Shown here in pieces: positions 48,521 through 59,530 of a stretch of 64,000 nt of DNA (positions within the stretch are counted from its first letter, which is position 1; the number at the start of each line of letters is the position of its first letter). The notes under the pieces are model-generated. The model was not told where the DNA came from, did no database searches, and worked only from the letters and a program-made list of their open reading frames with translations. Origin of the DNA: Blasia pusilla (lineage: Eukaryota; Marchantiophyta; Marchantiopsida; Blasiales); NCBI GenBank assembly GCA_050084515.1, contig CM114271.1:47616001-47680000 (forward strand), in the 5' to 3' direction. The position numbers were made by a program, and so were the translations under genes.

Positions 48521-49370
48521 TGTAATTCTGAGTAGCTAGAAGAACACAATCCACAAGTCCAAAAAAAATATTCATCAAACTTTTCCAAACACCATTATCG
48601 GTTGAAAAAATCTCGTCCTTTATTACATCCAAAGGAATCTCGGAAATGTACATTTGACCTAGTCTATGATTTCTTCAGCCTCGTCATCTACAAATCTACT
48701 CCTAACTCTCCTAGGTTCCTGTACAAAAGGAATGTCCTGGGATACAAGTGGTTCCTCTGGCCGATTGTAAACGGGGATAAAAAATGTTGGCGAATTCGAG
48801 AGCCTTGGCCGCCCCCTAGGTACACCATAACGGTCCCATGTAACGTGATTTGAGTCCCACCGCCTTCCTCGGCAGTATATCTTGTACGCTCTGCAATGTG
48901 ACACCCATCCAGTATCAATATGTGCTCCGTCCTTGGAAATACCATGATGGCAATCCAACAAGTAGGAGGAATCCAACATGTCTTAGAGAAGAGAAGAATC
49001 CTACGCCTTGTTTGACGATACTAGGGGAAGTTGCCAAAGTGAAGAAGCCCGCCAGAATGCCTCTAAAGAGTCTGAAAGAGTCCGATCACTCATGCAGCCA
49101 ACATGTCGGAATCCGACAGGTTGCTTGGAAGTGGTTAAAAAGGTGCAGTGGTCAAAAAGTGAAAAGTTGCAAGCTGTGGAAATCCGGCGGGTTGCAAAAT
49201 AGAAGTCCTCAGAGTACATAGACGATCATATTCGACAAGACCAAAAAAGATATTCAGCAAACTTTTACAAACACCATCATCGTTCGAAAAAATCTTGTCC
49301 TTTATTACATCCGAAAGAAGCTCGGAACTGTACATTTGATCTATTCTATGAAATCTTTTGCCTCGTCATC
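48250..49370. repeat. Direct duplication of ~430 bp
   Basis: 48,250-48,690 and 48,945-49,370 align over their length (shared words include CAGTGGTCAAAAAGTGAAAA and CGTCCTTTATTACATCC-like strings). On the minus strand each begins with a C-terminal D-D-E-A-x3-I-E/D-stop and continues as 3' flank. So the 3' end of the minus-strand gene has been duplicated. Confidence 0.75.
48659..48979 (-). pseudogene. Second, partial 3' end of the cargo gene
   Basis: A 106-codon minus-strand frame ending S-R-F-V-D-D-E-A-E-E-I-I-D-stop. The last residues parallel those that can be read near 49,340-49,390 (D-L-F-D-D-E-A-K-D-F-I-E-stop). The upstream part matches nothing I know. It is probably a remnant of a tandem copy of the cargo gene C-terminus. 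Confidence 0.4.
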
Positions 49371-49426
49371 AAATAAATCCCTACTCCAAACGCTGCAGTC
49401 AAGCTGGATCCTTGAGTTCTTCGACC

Positions 49427-50035
49427 TTACTCGTCATCGTCCGAGAGCTCTTCCAAGATTACTGTCGGCCTTGCCCTCCCGATTTTCGGAATCGTAGGAA
49501 GTGACGATGGTGTCACTACCAATGGTGGGTCTGGAACCGGAGCTCTCGGCTTCGGAGGAGAGTTGTACGCCCCAACTAGCATGTCGTAATCTGCCTTTGC
49601 CTCCTTGCAAAGGTCAAACAGTTCCTGCCTTCCCTCAAGGCAGAGAATGTTCCTGCCACTCTGCCAGCCGCCTCTGATACTTGCCCCTGAAAGGCCCACT
49701 AAGTCAAATACCAAGTCATCCGGCCTTGAGCAGAGCTCGATGAGCGTTTGCATCAGGGCTGGCGACTTTTCCCTTCCTCCAAGTAATGGGGTACCGTCTT
49801 GCATGAAAATTCCCGGGGGAGGGGGGAATTGTATAAACTATCTAAGCTGTACCCATCGGAGCATGGATCCACAGGATCCAGGATCTTAAACACCTGGAAG
49901 TTGTGCTAGGGCCGAACAAAGTAGTAAACATAGGAGTGGTCCATCCGTAAAGAAGCACGTTGGAAACAATGTCAGCAACTTGGCCACTGGTCTACTCTCA
50001 GTGTGGTGACATAATGTGCAACACGTCCCCAAAGA
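49427..50035 (-). pseudogene. N4/N6-type DNA methylase, C-terminal motifs X and I
   Basis: The clear part is 49,427-49,804: G-G-R-E-K-S-P-A-L-M, then L-I-E-L-C-S-R-P-D-D-L-V-F-D-L, then G-L-S-G-A-S, then G-R-N-I-L-C-L-E-G. This matches the order motif X (E-K-P...LI) then motif I (D-x-F-x-G-S-G, ...G-R-...-E) of amino-methyltransferases that methylate adenine N6 or cytosine N4. Motif I is worn (D-L-V-G-L-S-G for D-P-F-x-G-S-G). Upstream to about 50,035 the same protein can be followed with two stops. The frame ends D-D-D-E-stop, but the TAA lies in a GTAAGG that could be a donor of a 38-bp intron. Confidence 0.6.
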
Positions 50036-50080
50036 ACTTCGCTTAACCCAGAGAACTTCTTTATAATCCTAACATTGGAG

Positions 50081-50460
50081 CAACCTGTCGGAGTCCGACA
50101 GGTTGTTTAACAAGTGTCTTGTGATTTTTTTGTCCATGAGCAACCCGTCGGAAGGCGACAAGTTTCTGGCTTAAAGCAGCCCATGGTTGGCTAAGAGCAA
50201 CCCGTCGCTTTCATACGGGTTGCATCATTCTAGAAATTGCAAAAGCATTAGCACTTGCAACCAGTCGCTTTCAGACGGGTTGCATCATTCCAGAAAATTG
50301 CAAAAGAAATAGCACTTGCAACCCGTCGGGTTCCGACGGGTTGCATTCACCCAATGGAGACTTGCCCTCAAACTGTAATCCATCGCTTTCAGACGGATTG
50401 CAAAAAGACCCAGCTCAAACAATCCGATGGGTTGCATGCAGAGATGCAACCCGTCGGAGA
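50081..50460. repeat. Palindrome array 1, ~60-bp spacing
   Basis: Copies start at 50,081, 50,141, 50,198, 50,258, 50,319 and 50,376, with partial ones to 50,460. Left arm GCAACCCGTCGG, 3-nt centre, right arm CCGACGGGTTGC is the consensus. Several copies have a CTTTC-type centre and compensating changes. It lies between two coding blocks of the methylase gene. Confidence 0.85.
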
Positions 50461-50790
50461 AAGACAATTTGGATACAAATTAAGAGCCCTTATCCAAATT
50501 TGACTCGTCGCGGATCGGAGTGGGTACTCATTCTTGATGACCCACGATTGCGCCGTCCTCCACTTCAGCGACCTCTTGACGCACTGGAGGTTGAAGAGCT
50601 CATCCTCGCTCCCTCCAGTCAAAACTAAGAAACAGCCCCTGTCACTGAGATAAGCGTCTGCAAAGGAAAAAAAGGGCGCGATCTGGTCATAAGAAAGAGG
50701 GACATTCCAGTCCGGGACCCCGTCGGATGGATTCTCGTCCCACAAGCGCAACCCCGAGGGAAAATCAGCAACGAGGAGATCCACCGCCAC
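50389..50790 (-). pseudogene. N4/N6-type DNA methylase, motif IV region
   Basis: L-L-V-A-D-F-P-S-G-L-R-L-W is placed like the catalytic D-P-P-Y of amino-methyltransferases, with Pro to Phe and Tyr to Ser. It is followed by Y-L-S-D-R-G-C-F-L-V-L-T-G, as in the strand after motif IV, and by W-V-I-K-N-E. Coding similarity ends about 50,500, where array 1 begins. The order IV then X then I fits the permuted (beta) class. The substituted catalytic motif suggests loss of activity in this copy. Confidence 0.5.
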
Positions 50791-50844
50791 CTCTTCGACC
50801 TCCCCATGGACCGTCTAGGGAGCGTGCCCATTTTGTTGAAGCTT

Positions 50845-52500
50845 TCATCCCAGCGTTGTCAATTTCTCGATGGCGGGTGTCGATGCTTGGGAACTGAAAC
50901 TTTTCAGCTCATCCAGAAGATTCGTGCAGTGAAGGATGACGCTTGTCCGGGTCGTTGTTTCTCTATGTCTTCCCAAGGATGATGTAGTGTATTCCACATC
51001 CTGGTCTGCTCCCTGGGACAACCCTGGCTCCTCTCGCTTCCGCTTCTCCCGAGTCTTCGGTTGGCTTGTTGGGGTCTCTATGACCTCAAACTCTGGTGGA
51101 GTTTTCTTTGCGTAGGACCTGGTCCGACCCTCTCTCCCCGCTCGCCCAGACGATTCCGGCTCTCGCCTTGAATCTTCAGCCTCTCTTTGGGAAGACTCGG
51201 CCTCGAAATTCTTCGATCCCCTCGCCTTGGCTTTGAGACCCGCTGTAGATTTGTCCTTAGCGATGACAACCTTGGACACCAACTCCGCTATCTCGAGGGC
51301 TTGCTCCTCCGCATCTCCTTCGAAAAAGTCTTCACGCTACACAAAATTGGGGATGTCATCCCTACCTGCTGCCACTGCATCATAGAGCAAGCGTAGATCT
51401 TTCTCAGTTATGTCCTTAGGGTCCTTGAAGTCCAGCCAAATCGGGCAATTCTCCACCTCCCAATCGGACATGCTTTGAGCCATCTCCATGTCGTACATGG
51501 AAAATGTGTCTCCATCAGGTGGAGAAGCCCACAATTTGCAGGCTGCCGGTATTTTTTGCCATGTACTTGCATTCTTACAATGGACGAGGTACCTGAACAC
51601 CATGCGTTGGGCAGCTCTTAGTCGAGATGCATCGGCCGCATGCTCTTGAAGATCTCGCTTCTTCTTTGCGAAATCCCTTTTTTCTCCTCTATTTCTTCGT
51701 CAAGGTCTGCCTGAGGGAGGATGCGATCCTTGAACATCGTCCTGAAACCAAGGTTTTTTATGGGCTTGTCCCGCATGTCATCAAGCCAAAGTTCAAAATC
51801 TTCAGCACTCTCTAGGTTTTCTTCCTCCGGAACTGGCTCTATTCTTTTCAGCTCCGCTTGGAGACCCACGAGCATGGACTTCCCAAGAAGCCGCAACGCA
51901 TCCCAAAATGACCATTCACGGAGCTAGTGGGAGATCACTCGATCAGAGACACCTGGAGGATGGTGTGCCGCCCTCTTTTGGGCCTCTGTGCCCTCGAGAC
52001 AGATTTTCATCAGTCGGATTCTCCTAAATTCGCTAATTCTAGTCAAGGCAAATTGATGCACGCGATCAAGAGACACTTTCTCCCCAATCCGACCCTGCGG
52101 ATGACATGGCGCTTGATGATCGCCTTCAGCTCCTTGTAGAAATCGGGGCCAAGTTTGGGGTTGAGAATGGCGATGTAGCGCTGCATCTTGCTTGTCGTGC
52201 CGAGTGCAGATCATCGCAAAGCATGGATGAACTTTGCACGCTCAGACACAGACACTTTCTCCCTCTGCTCCAGCTCCAATGCAGCGCTCTTCTTGGCGGC
52301 CTGTATCTTCGACCAGCAAAGGATTTTCACGGCTACATCTTGGGAAATAAACTTATTTGCCCAAGTCTTTTTTTTTATTTAAGCAACCTTTGCCAGCATC
52401 TCATTTACAAGGGCGTCGCCCAAGAACCCCTTGTACTCTGCCGCGTGCGTCGTTAGCACTTTCTTCACCCGATGGCAATCCTGGATCCAGTGGTGGGTGA
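50845..52500 (-). pseudogene. Middle part of the cargo gene, charged linker
   Basis: Several minus-strand frames (50,845-51,282; 51,337-51,603; 51,618-51,896) plus broken stretches to about 52,500 read as one protein: helical, Lys/Glu-rich segments, an S-R-E-rich basic linker and V-R-E-type motifs without a known domain. Stops at frame ends often have CAG or CGA as the likely ancestor. Blocks near 52,110-52,345 (R-A-K-F-I-H-A-L-R, M-Q-R-Y-I-A-I-L-N-P-K-L-G) look protein-like but unassigned. Confidence 0.45.
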
Positions 52501-52570
52501 CATTCCCCTCCGATACAATCCAGCACATCCGAACTCAATATTAGAAATTTTGCAAGGTACATGGGTTCCT

Positions 52571-53193
52571 GCAACTCGTCGGACTCCGACAGGTCGTCCC
52601 AGCTCATGGTCGGAATGGAAGCAATGAGCTAAATTTTGCAACCCATTGGAGTCAGACGGATTGCATTTAGAGTTGTGATTGCCTGGTTTCAACCTGTCAG
52701 ACTCCGACGGGTTGTCAGATTATCCATATTTAGAGAGTGGTTTCCGCGAAAAAAGTGAACATATCAACCCGTCGGAGTCCGACAGGTTGCGCGATTTCAA
52801 TTAAGGTGCAATTTGACCACAAAAATGTAGCTCCGCTACTTTCAAATGCAACCTATCAGACTCCAACCAGTTGCTTTCAGCCAGAAACATCAAAAAATAG
52901 CTTCGAGTCTAGCAACCCGTCGGACTCCGACGAGTTGCTTTCTTCAAAAAACATCCAAAAACAGCGGTGAGTCGAGCAACTTGTCGGACTCTGACGAGTT
53001 GCTTTCGGCCAAAAACATCCTAAACGAGGGATCAGTCGAGCAACCCGTCGGACTCCGACGAGTTGCTTTCGGCCAAAAACATCCTAAATGAGTGATCAGT
53101 CAAGCAACTCGTCGGAGTCCGACGAGTTGCTTTCGCCAAAAACATTCCAAAAACAGTGGCGACTCAAAAACTTGTCGGAGTCCGATAGTTTGC
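52571..53193. repeat. Palindrome array 2, exact 64-bp period
   Basis: Six consecutive units start at 52,848, 52,912, 52,976, 53,040, 53,104 and 53,168, each 64 bp apart. The 27-nt palindrome is followed by a 37-bp spacer with AAAAACATCC-type core. Four looser copies lie at 52,571, 52,638, 52,690 and 52,764. The array fills the interval after a good GTAAGT donor at about 53,205-53,210 of the minus-strand gene, so it is probably intronic. Confidence 0.88.
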
Positions 53194-53206
53194 AGCAAGA
53201 GGAAAC

Positions 53207-53672
53207 TTACGTGTTCATGGCATGCATGGCCGTCTCCACCGTCGCCATGTGATGAGGGTATGGATGTAGCACCACTGCCTTCACGCAAAAATGTGCCTCC
53301 AATGAGTTTGGGCGCTCCTCTGCAAACTGGGTCCATGCCATGAACTTGTGGTTTCCATCCCAGATGAAGAAATACAAGTTCTGCATCCAGCAGAATTCCG
53401 TCCCCTCTATCGCCCTTCTGAATTCTTGTTGTCTCATCCTCCAAAATGTGTCGAGCGCTTCCAAGTCCTCCTCCGTAACCAACGCTTGGGTTCCATGGTC
53501 ATCATAAGATTGAACATAAGCTGTCGACGTAGGATGTTGTCGCTGCCAATTGTTTCAGCTTCGCAATATCCTCATCAGATTGAATATCGCGGACGTACTC
53601 CATAGTTCGCAATTGGCAAAGTGGAATTCTCGGGGCGTATTGGCCCTCCATCAGTGCCATCTGCTTTACCAC
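53207..53672 (-). pseudogene. ParB-like domain of the cargo gene
   Basis: Upstream block I-P-L-C-Q-L-R then D-E-D-I-A-K-L-K-Q-L (about 53,540-53,660) and, after a frameshift, 53,207-53,482 with F-F-I-W-D-G-N-H-K-F-M-A-W. ParB-like domains have I-x-x-I/L..., a short helical region and then a D-G-x-H-R-x-x-A signature. The length and order agree. ParB-like domains fused to N4/N6 DNA methylases are common in bacterial mobile elements, which is why I join this to the methylase blocks downstream. The end matches a perfect splice donor (AC/GTAAGT). Confidence 0.45.
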
Positions 53673-53692
53673 CTGTCACAGCGGGGACAAGG

Positions 53693-54399
53693 TCAATAAG
53701 CTACACTGAATTTCCAATGAATTGCAACATGGGCCTTCACATAATTCAGTGAACACTGATCCTCTCTTACCCGCTCGAAGATTGAGTCGGTGTCTAGGCC
53801 AGCCAACTGCTCTGGGACAGCAGCTGGCAAGTCCACTGGAAACTCATCGATCCGATAGAGGTTGATTTCTTCCGCCAGGCTTAGGGACGAGGATGACATC
53901 TCTCCTGCTTCTTCAGCTATATCCACCATCTCCACGCTGGCGGTCCTCATGACCTCATCGTCCGTCACTTGAACTTCGGTCATTTATGGTATATTGATTG
54001 TGTCCCCGGACTTCATCGGGGACATTTCCTGCATCTCAACACTTTTTGTTGGATGGGCAAGGCTTTCTTCCATGGCAATTGCTTTTTCCCTCCGAGCTTT
54101 TGCCAATTCTGCTCTCCTCCCAACGCGTCCAGACGCTTCTTTTCTCGCTTTTCGTCGGCGACCCTTTTCTTCAAGGCATGCGACGCCTCAACCTCTGCAT
54201 TCTGTTTTTCGAGCGCCTCATGTACACGTTTTGCAAGAAGCTCTTGCTTGTGCATCTCCGCTTCCCTTTCCAGCTCCTCGATTTCTTGCTGCCTTATCTC
54301 ATTGGCCGAACGAGGCCCTGGAGATGGTGAAGCAGAAGTCCTCATGGACTTGGGAGTGAAGCTCCCACCCTTGTTTGCTTGAGATTTTTTCCTCGTCAT
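53693..54399 (-). pseudogene. N-terminal coiled-coil part of the cargo gene
   Basis: 54,013-54,399 starts with MTRKKSQANKGG and is followed by a long Glu/Lys/Arg-rich segment with heptad-like Leu/Ala spacing (coiled coil). 53,693-53,983 is a continuing acidic segment in another frame. One frameshift and one stop separate them. The ATG at 54,397-54,399 is a plausible start: it faces the array 3 region and is divergent from the transposase. Confidence 0.5.
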
Positions 54400-54758
54400 T
54401 GTTTCCGAAAATGCCTCCTATGGACAAGGAAATTTCTCTCTGTGCACGATGAATTGGCTCGAGGAATCTCCTTTATGAGTCGCCTTGCTGATATCACGAT
54501 GAGTCACCTTGATGAGCAGCTCGAATCGTCTCGTGATCGTTCGCTTGAATCGTCTCACGACGAGTCGCCGTGTAAAGCGCCCCTTGGTATCTGGTCAGCT
54601 GCTGCGCGGAAGAGCAATTGAGATCACGAAATGAAAAACCAGAAATGAGCGAGCCTTCCCCTATTTATACTTTTCGAGCCGTTGGGCTGACCGTTGGGTC
54701 GCATCGTCCTTCGACGGCGACGTGCCGGCCGTTATGGTAGTCTAGACATGAAAAAAAA

Positions 54759-55760
54759 CCAACCCGACGGCTTCGACAGGTTGCACCCTTCCCGAGGGTT
54801 CAAGGCATCCATCCTCGTGGCAACCCGTCGGAGACCGACAGGTTGCGCGCCTCCGTCATCTTCGGACAAGAACACGAGGTTCCCACGCAACCTGTCGGAG
54901 ACCGACAGGTTGCTCGCCTATGCTATCTTTGGACAAGAACGCGAGGTATCCGCGCAACCCGTCGGATTCCGGTGGGTTGCACGCTTCCCTCATCTTGGGA
55001 TAACAAGGCGGGCTTCCCGCGCAACTCGTCGGAGGCCAATAGGTTGCACGCTTCCTTCATGTAAGCGTAACAAGGTAAGGCACTTGCGCAATCCGTCTGA
55101 GGCCGACGGGTTGTGCGCCTCCGCCGTCTTTGGGCAAGAAGGTGCGGCCTGCCCAACTCGTCAGAAAGAGACGGGTTGCACACTTCCTTAATGTAAGTAA
55201 CACAAGGTGAGGAAATTGCGCAACCCGTCTGAGGCTGACGGGTTGCGCGCCTCCGCCGTCTTCGGGCAAGAAGGCGTGGCACCCATGCAACTCGTCGGAG
55301 ATTGACGGGTTGCACGCTTCCTTCATGTTAGCGTTACAAGGTGAGGCACAAGCGTGCAACCCGTCCTGAAGCCGACGGGTTGCACGCTTTGCTTATGTTC
55401 GGTTAATAGGCGAGGTACCAGGGTTCCCCGTTGGTTATCGATAGGTTGCACGCTTTTCTATCCCTCGAGTAACAATGCGACAACGCATAGTTCGGAGGCA
55501 ACCCATTGCAATTCGACGGGTCACAAGATCTACCCTGAGTTGGACAATCTCGCAAATGTCCCCAACGATTGGTTGCCTTAGCATATGCAAGTGATATCTT
55601 GTGTTGATGCTAGCAAAATTGACTCAAAAAACCTTTGGTCGGCAAGAAGGGGGTATCAACCCAACGGACTCCGACGGGTTCCAACAAAAAGAAGTGCATG
55701 CTTTGAAACCAACGTCTCTGATTCCCAAATTCTGCAACCCACCTGACTCCGAAAAGTTGC
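54759..55760. repeat. Palindrome array 3, ~67-bp period, in the divergent intergenic region
   Basis: Copies start at about 54,759, 54,820, 54,887, 54,954, 55,021, 55,087, 55,152, 55,220, 55,287 and 55,356, mostly 66-69 bp apart, with decayed ones near 55,421, 55,498, 55,657 and 55,733. Spacers alternate between a TCGGACAAGAA type and a CTTCATGTAAGCGTAACAAGG type, suggesting a higher-order unit of two. The array lies between the start of the cargo gene (54,399) and the start of the transposase (55,924), so both promoters must be here. Confidence 0.88.
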
Positions 55761-56709
55761 GACAGAATTGGATCCATTGTGTCAGATATTTTCAACTACC
55801 ATACTTCATCTTGTCAGTCAAATCCTGTCAGGAGAATCTGAGTCCCTATTCACTATAAATTAAAAATTCTCATTCGCATTCTCATACCAATTCTCTGTCT
55901 CCTCTCGGTGGAATCTTTTGGGAATGGACAATTATGTGAAGCTTACTTGTGGCTGTCATCTAGCGGCCCTTCCTCAATCAGAAATCGTTCGACCGCAAGC
56001 TCGTGAGTCTTTCATGGCAGTGGATGAAAATTTTCTATTAGTTCAATTTCTTCTCCAAATTAGAACCATCTTTGTATCCAAGGATGTTAGGGTGGACGGT
56101 ACGGAGGACATTATAGGTGAGATAGTCCAGCCACTGATTGTAGACCGTAAAGTATGGAATCTCCTAACTCTAGCAAATGGTCAATACAGAGTTTACGGCT
56201 TGCCCCTGAATTCCTCTGTTTCCCAAGTAGACGGTCGAGAACTTCCTAGTGCACCGAGCTCTACGTTTGCAACTCCTAGCTCAGTAGATCCGGCTTCGAC
56301 TCCAACTTCAAACGCTCGTAACAATGTTGTACTTCTTGAAGATATTCCGATGTTTTCAACCTCAGTGGATCTGTCGGACACCAACCGGGCCCTCTGTCCG
56401 CCTACTCATTCCTCTTGCGAGTATCAGGCAATAGTTTGCTATCGTCTCTGGCCTTGAAAATGTTCAAGCACATTCTTGTCGACAAGCTGCCATCCACGTA
56501 CGATGGTAATTGCATTTTTGAGTTGCCTCCACTTGCTGCTCCTGCTCAAAAGAAAGATGGAGGATGCTTGAAGGGTATGGACAGAAAGTCTGATTGTCAT
56601 CGATGGTGCAGGCTTCAACGGACTAGTGCTTCAATTCCAGATGGTCCTTGGATTGTCTCCCGCCACCAATGCGTTGGAGCCTTGGAGTGTAGAAGTCCAG
56701 CATGCCCGT

Positions 56710-57910
56710 TGTAATGTACAAGTGTTTCTATTTTATAGTCGATTTAGTAAGTTCGATCCCCAAGAGGATCATTGCTTGATGAAAAGAGAATTCGGAATTA
56801 CAATTTTGTTGTAATAGTTGTATTCAAATGTGTGTGAGTTATATTCAATGTCTTATCAATATCTTCTGATCTTTCTTAGTACCAAAGGATCTTTTCTCGA
56901 TTCTCTCTAGTGGAATTGACAGCATGTTCAGGTAGATTTTCCTCTCGACATCAAGAAACCTCACAGAGATTTCAACACAAAAGCTGGCTTCTCCTACTTT
57001 CGGAACTCAATCCGTCTCGGTAGGTTACTCTCTGTCAAACAGATTTCCTACAACTCATGTTGATTATTTCACTGATGAGAAAGGTTTGCCTAATTCACTC
57101 CTCATTCTGCAGACCCAAAAATAATACTCAGACATAGGCATCGCACACTAGAATGAATGAATGATTGCTTTACTACTCCATCAAGAACGAGAAAGCTTCA
57201 AAGTGTATACAAGCTTGAGAGGGTACTTCTCTCTTGCTCGGACCATTCCTACAGCATGAGGACTTCGTAAGAGAATGATGATTATGGCTTCTGCCTTGCT
57301 TCTTAAAGATTCGCTCGAGTGGAAGTGATCCTAAGATTCGAAACGTTCTTGATGAAGCTAGTGTCTCTTCACTATTTCTAACTACCTAGATCTATGGTTC
57401 TCTTAGCTTTTCCTACGATTCCTGTGAATCCGTAGTACAAAACTGTTCTAACTACCACTTTGATACAAAGGGTCGCGCCCTTTCCTAGTCATGTTTTAAC
57501 ATGTGTCTCTTGAAATCACAGTCCTTCTTAGCTTCGCTTCGTTGGACTTCAGGAGGACGAAGTACTCCATGCTTCGTTCTTATCTCCTGTGCTTCGTGCT
57601 TCGTTAAAGAGCGAAGTACCTCATTCTTCTTTTCTTTGTGATGCTTGGTTATGTAGCGAAGCACTTCTTAGACAGAGCTTCGTACATCTTCGTTAAGCTT
57701 CGTTAAGCTTCTTGAGACTTCGTTATTGCGTTTTCCTCTCCTCTAAGGCAAATCCTTGATCTTCCATCTCTCTGCCTTGTCCCAGGAGCTTCGTGATTCA
57801 CTTATTCTTCTTCATAATAATAAATAATCATAATCAAAATCATAATATACAAGAGTCTTCGTTGAATAAAAAGATATATTCTTCAAGATTACAAAATTGT
57901 GGGTATCACA
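56710..57910. mobile_element. TG...CA terminal-repeat element, copy 2 (probable solo LTR)
   Basis: It starts TGTAATG and ends TATCACA, flanked by CCCGT at 56,705-56,709 and 57,911-57,915. It aligns with copy 1 at 14,310-15,738 but lacks the left inverted arm. It is inserted in the transposase coding region, whose reading continues on the far side. Confidence 0.85.
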
Positions 57911-59260
57911 CCCGTATCTAGAGTGCAACGGGCGAGTCAATACGTCGCAATTCCCCCCCAAGAATGCAGAAACTCCATATGAGGTCGGTGCCACCATACC
58001 GCCGGGAGGCCATCGATGTCCTCATTGTCACGCATCCCCCTTCTGTGTTGGAGCGTGTACTGCATACATACTTTTCATTGTGCACGACTTGGGCTCCACG
58101 TCAGAGTACACAAGGTTGGTAGTTCATGTTGGCTCCCACACTCATCCTGTGACCGATGCAATTCAGAGACACATCAAGGAGGATATCGCAAAGAAAGTGG
58201 CCAAGGTCTATAGAAACTCTCCGGGTTCAAAGCCGGGAGTGATCGAGCTCACAACAGCATCACAAATTTGTGAACAATTGCTTGGCATCCCTCGATAGGG
58301 CGAGATCACGGCTGCTGAGGAGAAACAAGTGTGGGAAAATCTCGCATTTCTCGCTGATCCTCAATGCTTCCGAAATTTGTTGCATCAAATACGGGTACTG
58401 GATGGAAAGACGGCCGAAATGGATGCCATTGCTAGAATCAAGGCCAACTCCAGATTTCCATTCATTCAGAGATGGTAGTTCATGGGCCAGGGAGGCGAGG
58501 GATCCTGGGCCTATCTCTTCAAAATGTCAACCACAGGTCTGTCGAATGAGGGAAGGGGAAGATCTTTACGGGAGTTGGGTAAGCTTTGATATTTGCTAGA
58601 GAGTGCTGAACGGATGGTTGATAATGGGTGCTCATGTTTATGACCATGTGGAGAAGGGACTCAAAACTATATTTGTCTATGAAGTAAAAGCAGAAGACGT
58701 TGGCAGTTTGAAGATGTGCTGGTTACTCTTATTGGAGGTGGTGAAGGAAAACAAAAGGCCACCTCCGGAAATTTATGGGTTCATGGCGGACAATGCACAA
58801 CCTGGATGGATTGCTATGAGGGAAGTGTTCTAGGGTGGAGAGGTTCAACCGGAGAGGGAAAGGTTGGATGCTTTCCATTGGCAACAGTTTGTGACCCGGT
58901 ACACCAAATCTTGCATCAAGGAGAATAAGAAGACAGAGCATGTCACTATACTCCAACGGTGCAAGGACAGCAAAACCTTGAAACAGGCCATGGAATGCCA
59001 AGAAGAACTTCATGGGTGGTGGAGGAAGCATGCGATTGAGGGGAAGTACAAAGAGTTGTGCTCTTGGTTGAGTTGGTGGACTGTACGTATGAGACAATGG
59101 GGAAACTTCATGCGGCACGTGACTTCACTATTTCGTCTTGTCAAGCTCACGCTGAGAATTGTTTGAAAAGTTGCAGCTCAAGTTGAGAAGCGTGGGAACT
59201 ATAGGGATTTCAAACCGAAGAAACCAAGAAATTTTCGGATGCGACGGGTTGCCCAAGTGT

Positions 59261-59530
59261 GCAATCCGTCTGAAATGGACGGGTTTCCTGAGTTTGCAAC
59301 CAGTCGGAAACCGACGGGTTGCATCCAGAATTTTGGTGTAACCCGTATACAAGTATGCAAATCGCATGCATACAAGGCCTGCAAATAGTTCGACCCGGAT
59401 GGGTTTCGGATGACTTGCACTTGGATCTTCCAGCCCGGAGTGGCCAAAGGTTCTTGCAACCCGTCGGAATCGGACGGGTTGCAGTAGGTGTTTCCTGGGT
59501 GTTGCAACATGTCGGAACCCGACGGGTCGC
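59261..59530. repeat. Palindrome array 4, within the transposase gene
   Basis: Copies at 59,261-59,287, 59,296-59,322, 59,456-59,482 and 59,504-59,530, with the same 27-nt consensus and irregular spacing. A last copy lies at 61,268-61,294, 180 bp after the transposase stop. Confidence 0.82.

Noticed and set aside
52848-53193. CRISPR-like array (27-nt repeats at a fixed 64-bp period)
   Set aside because: Spacers are similar to one another, not unique. The setting is a eukaryotic transposon intron and no cas genes are present. It is a tandem repeat.
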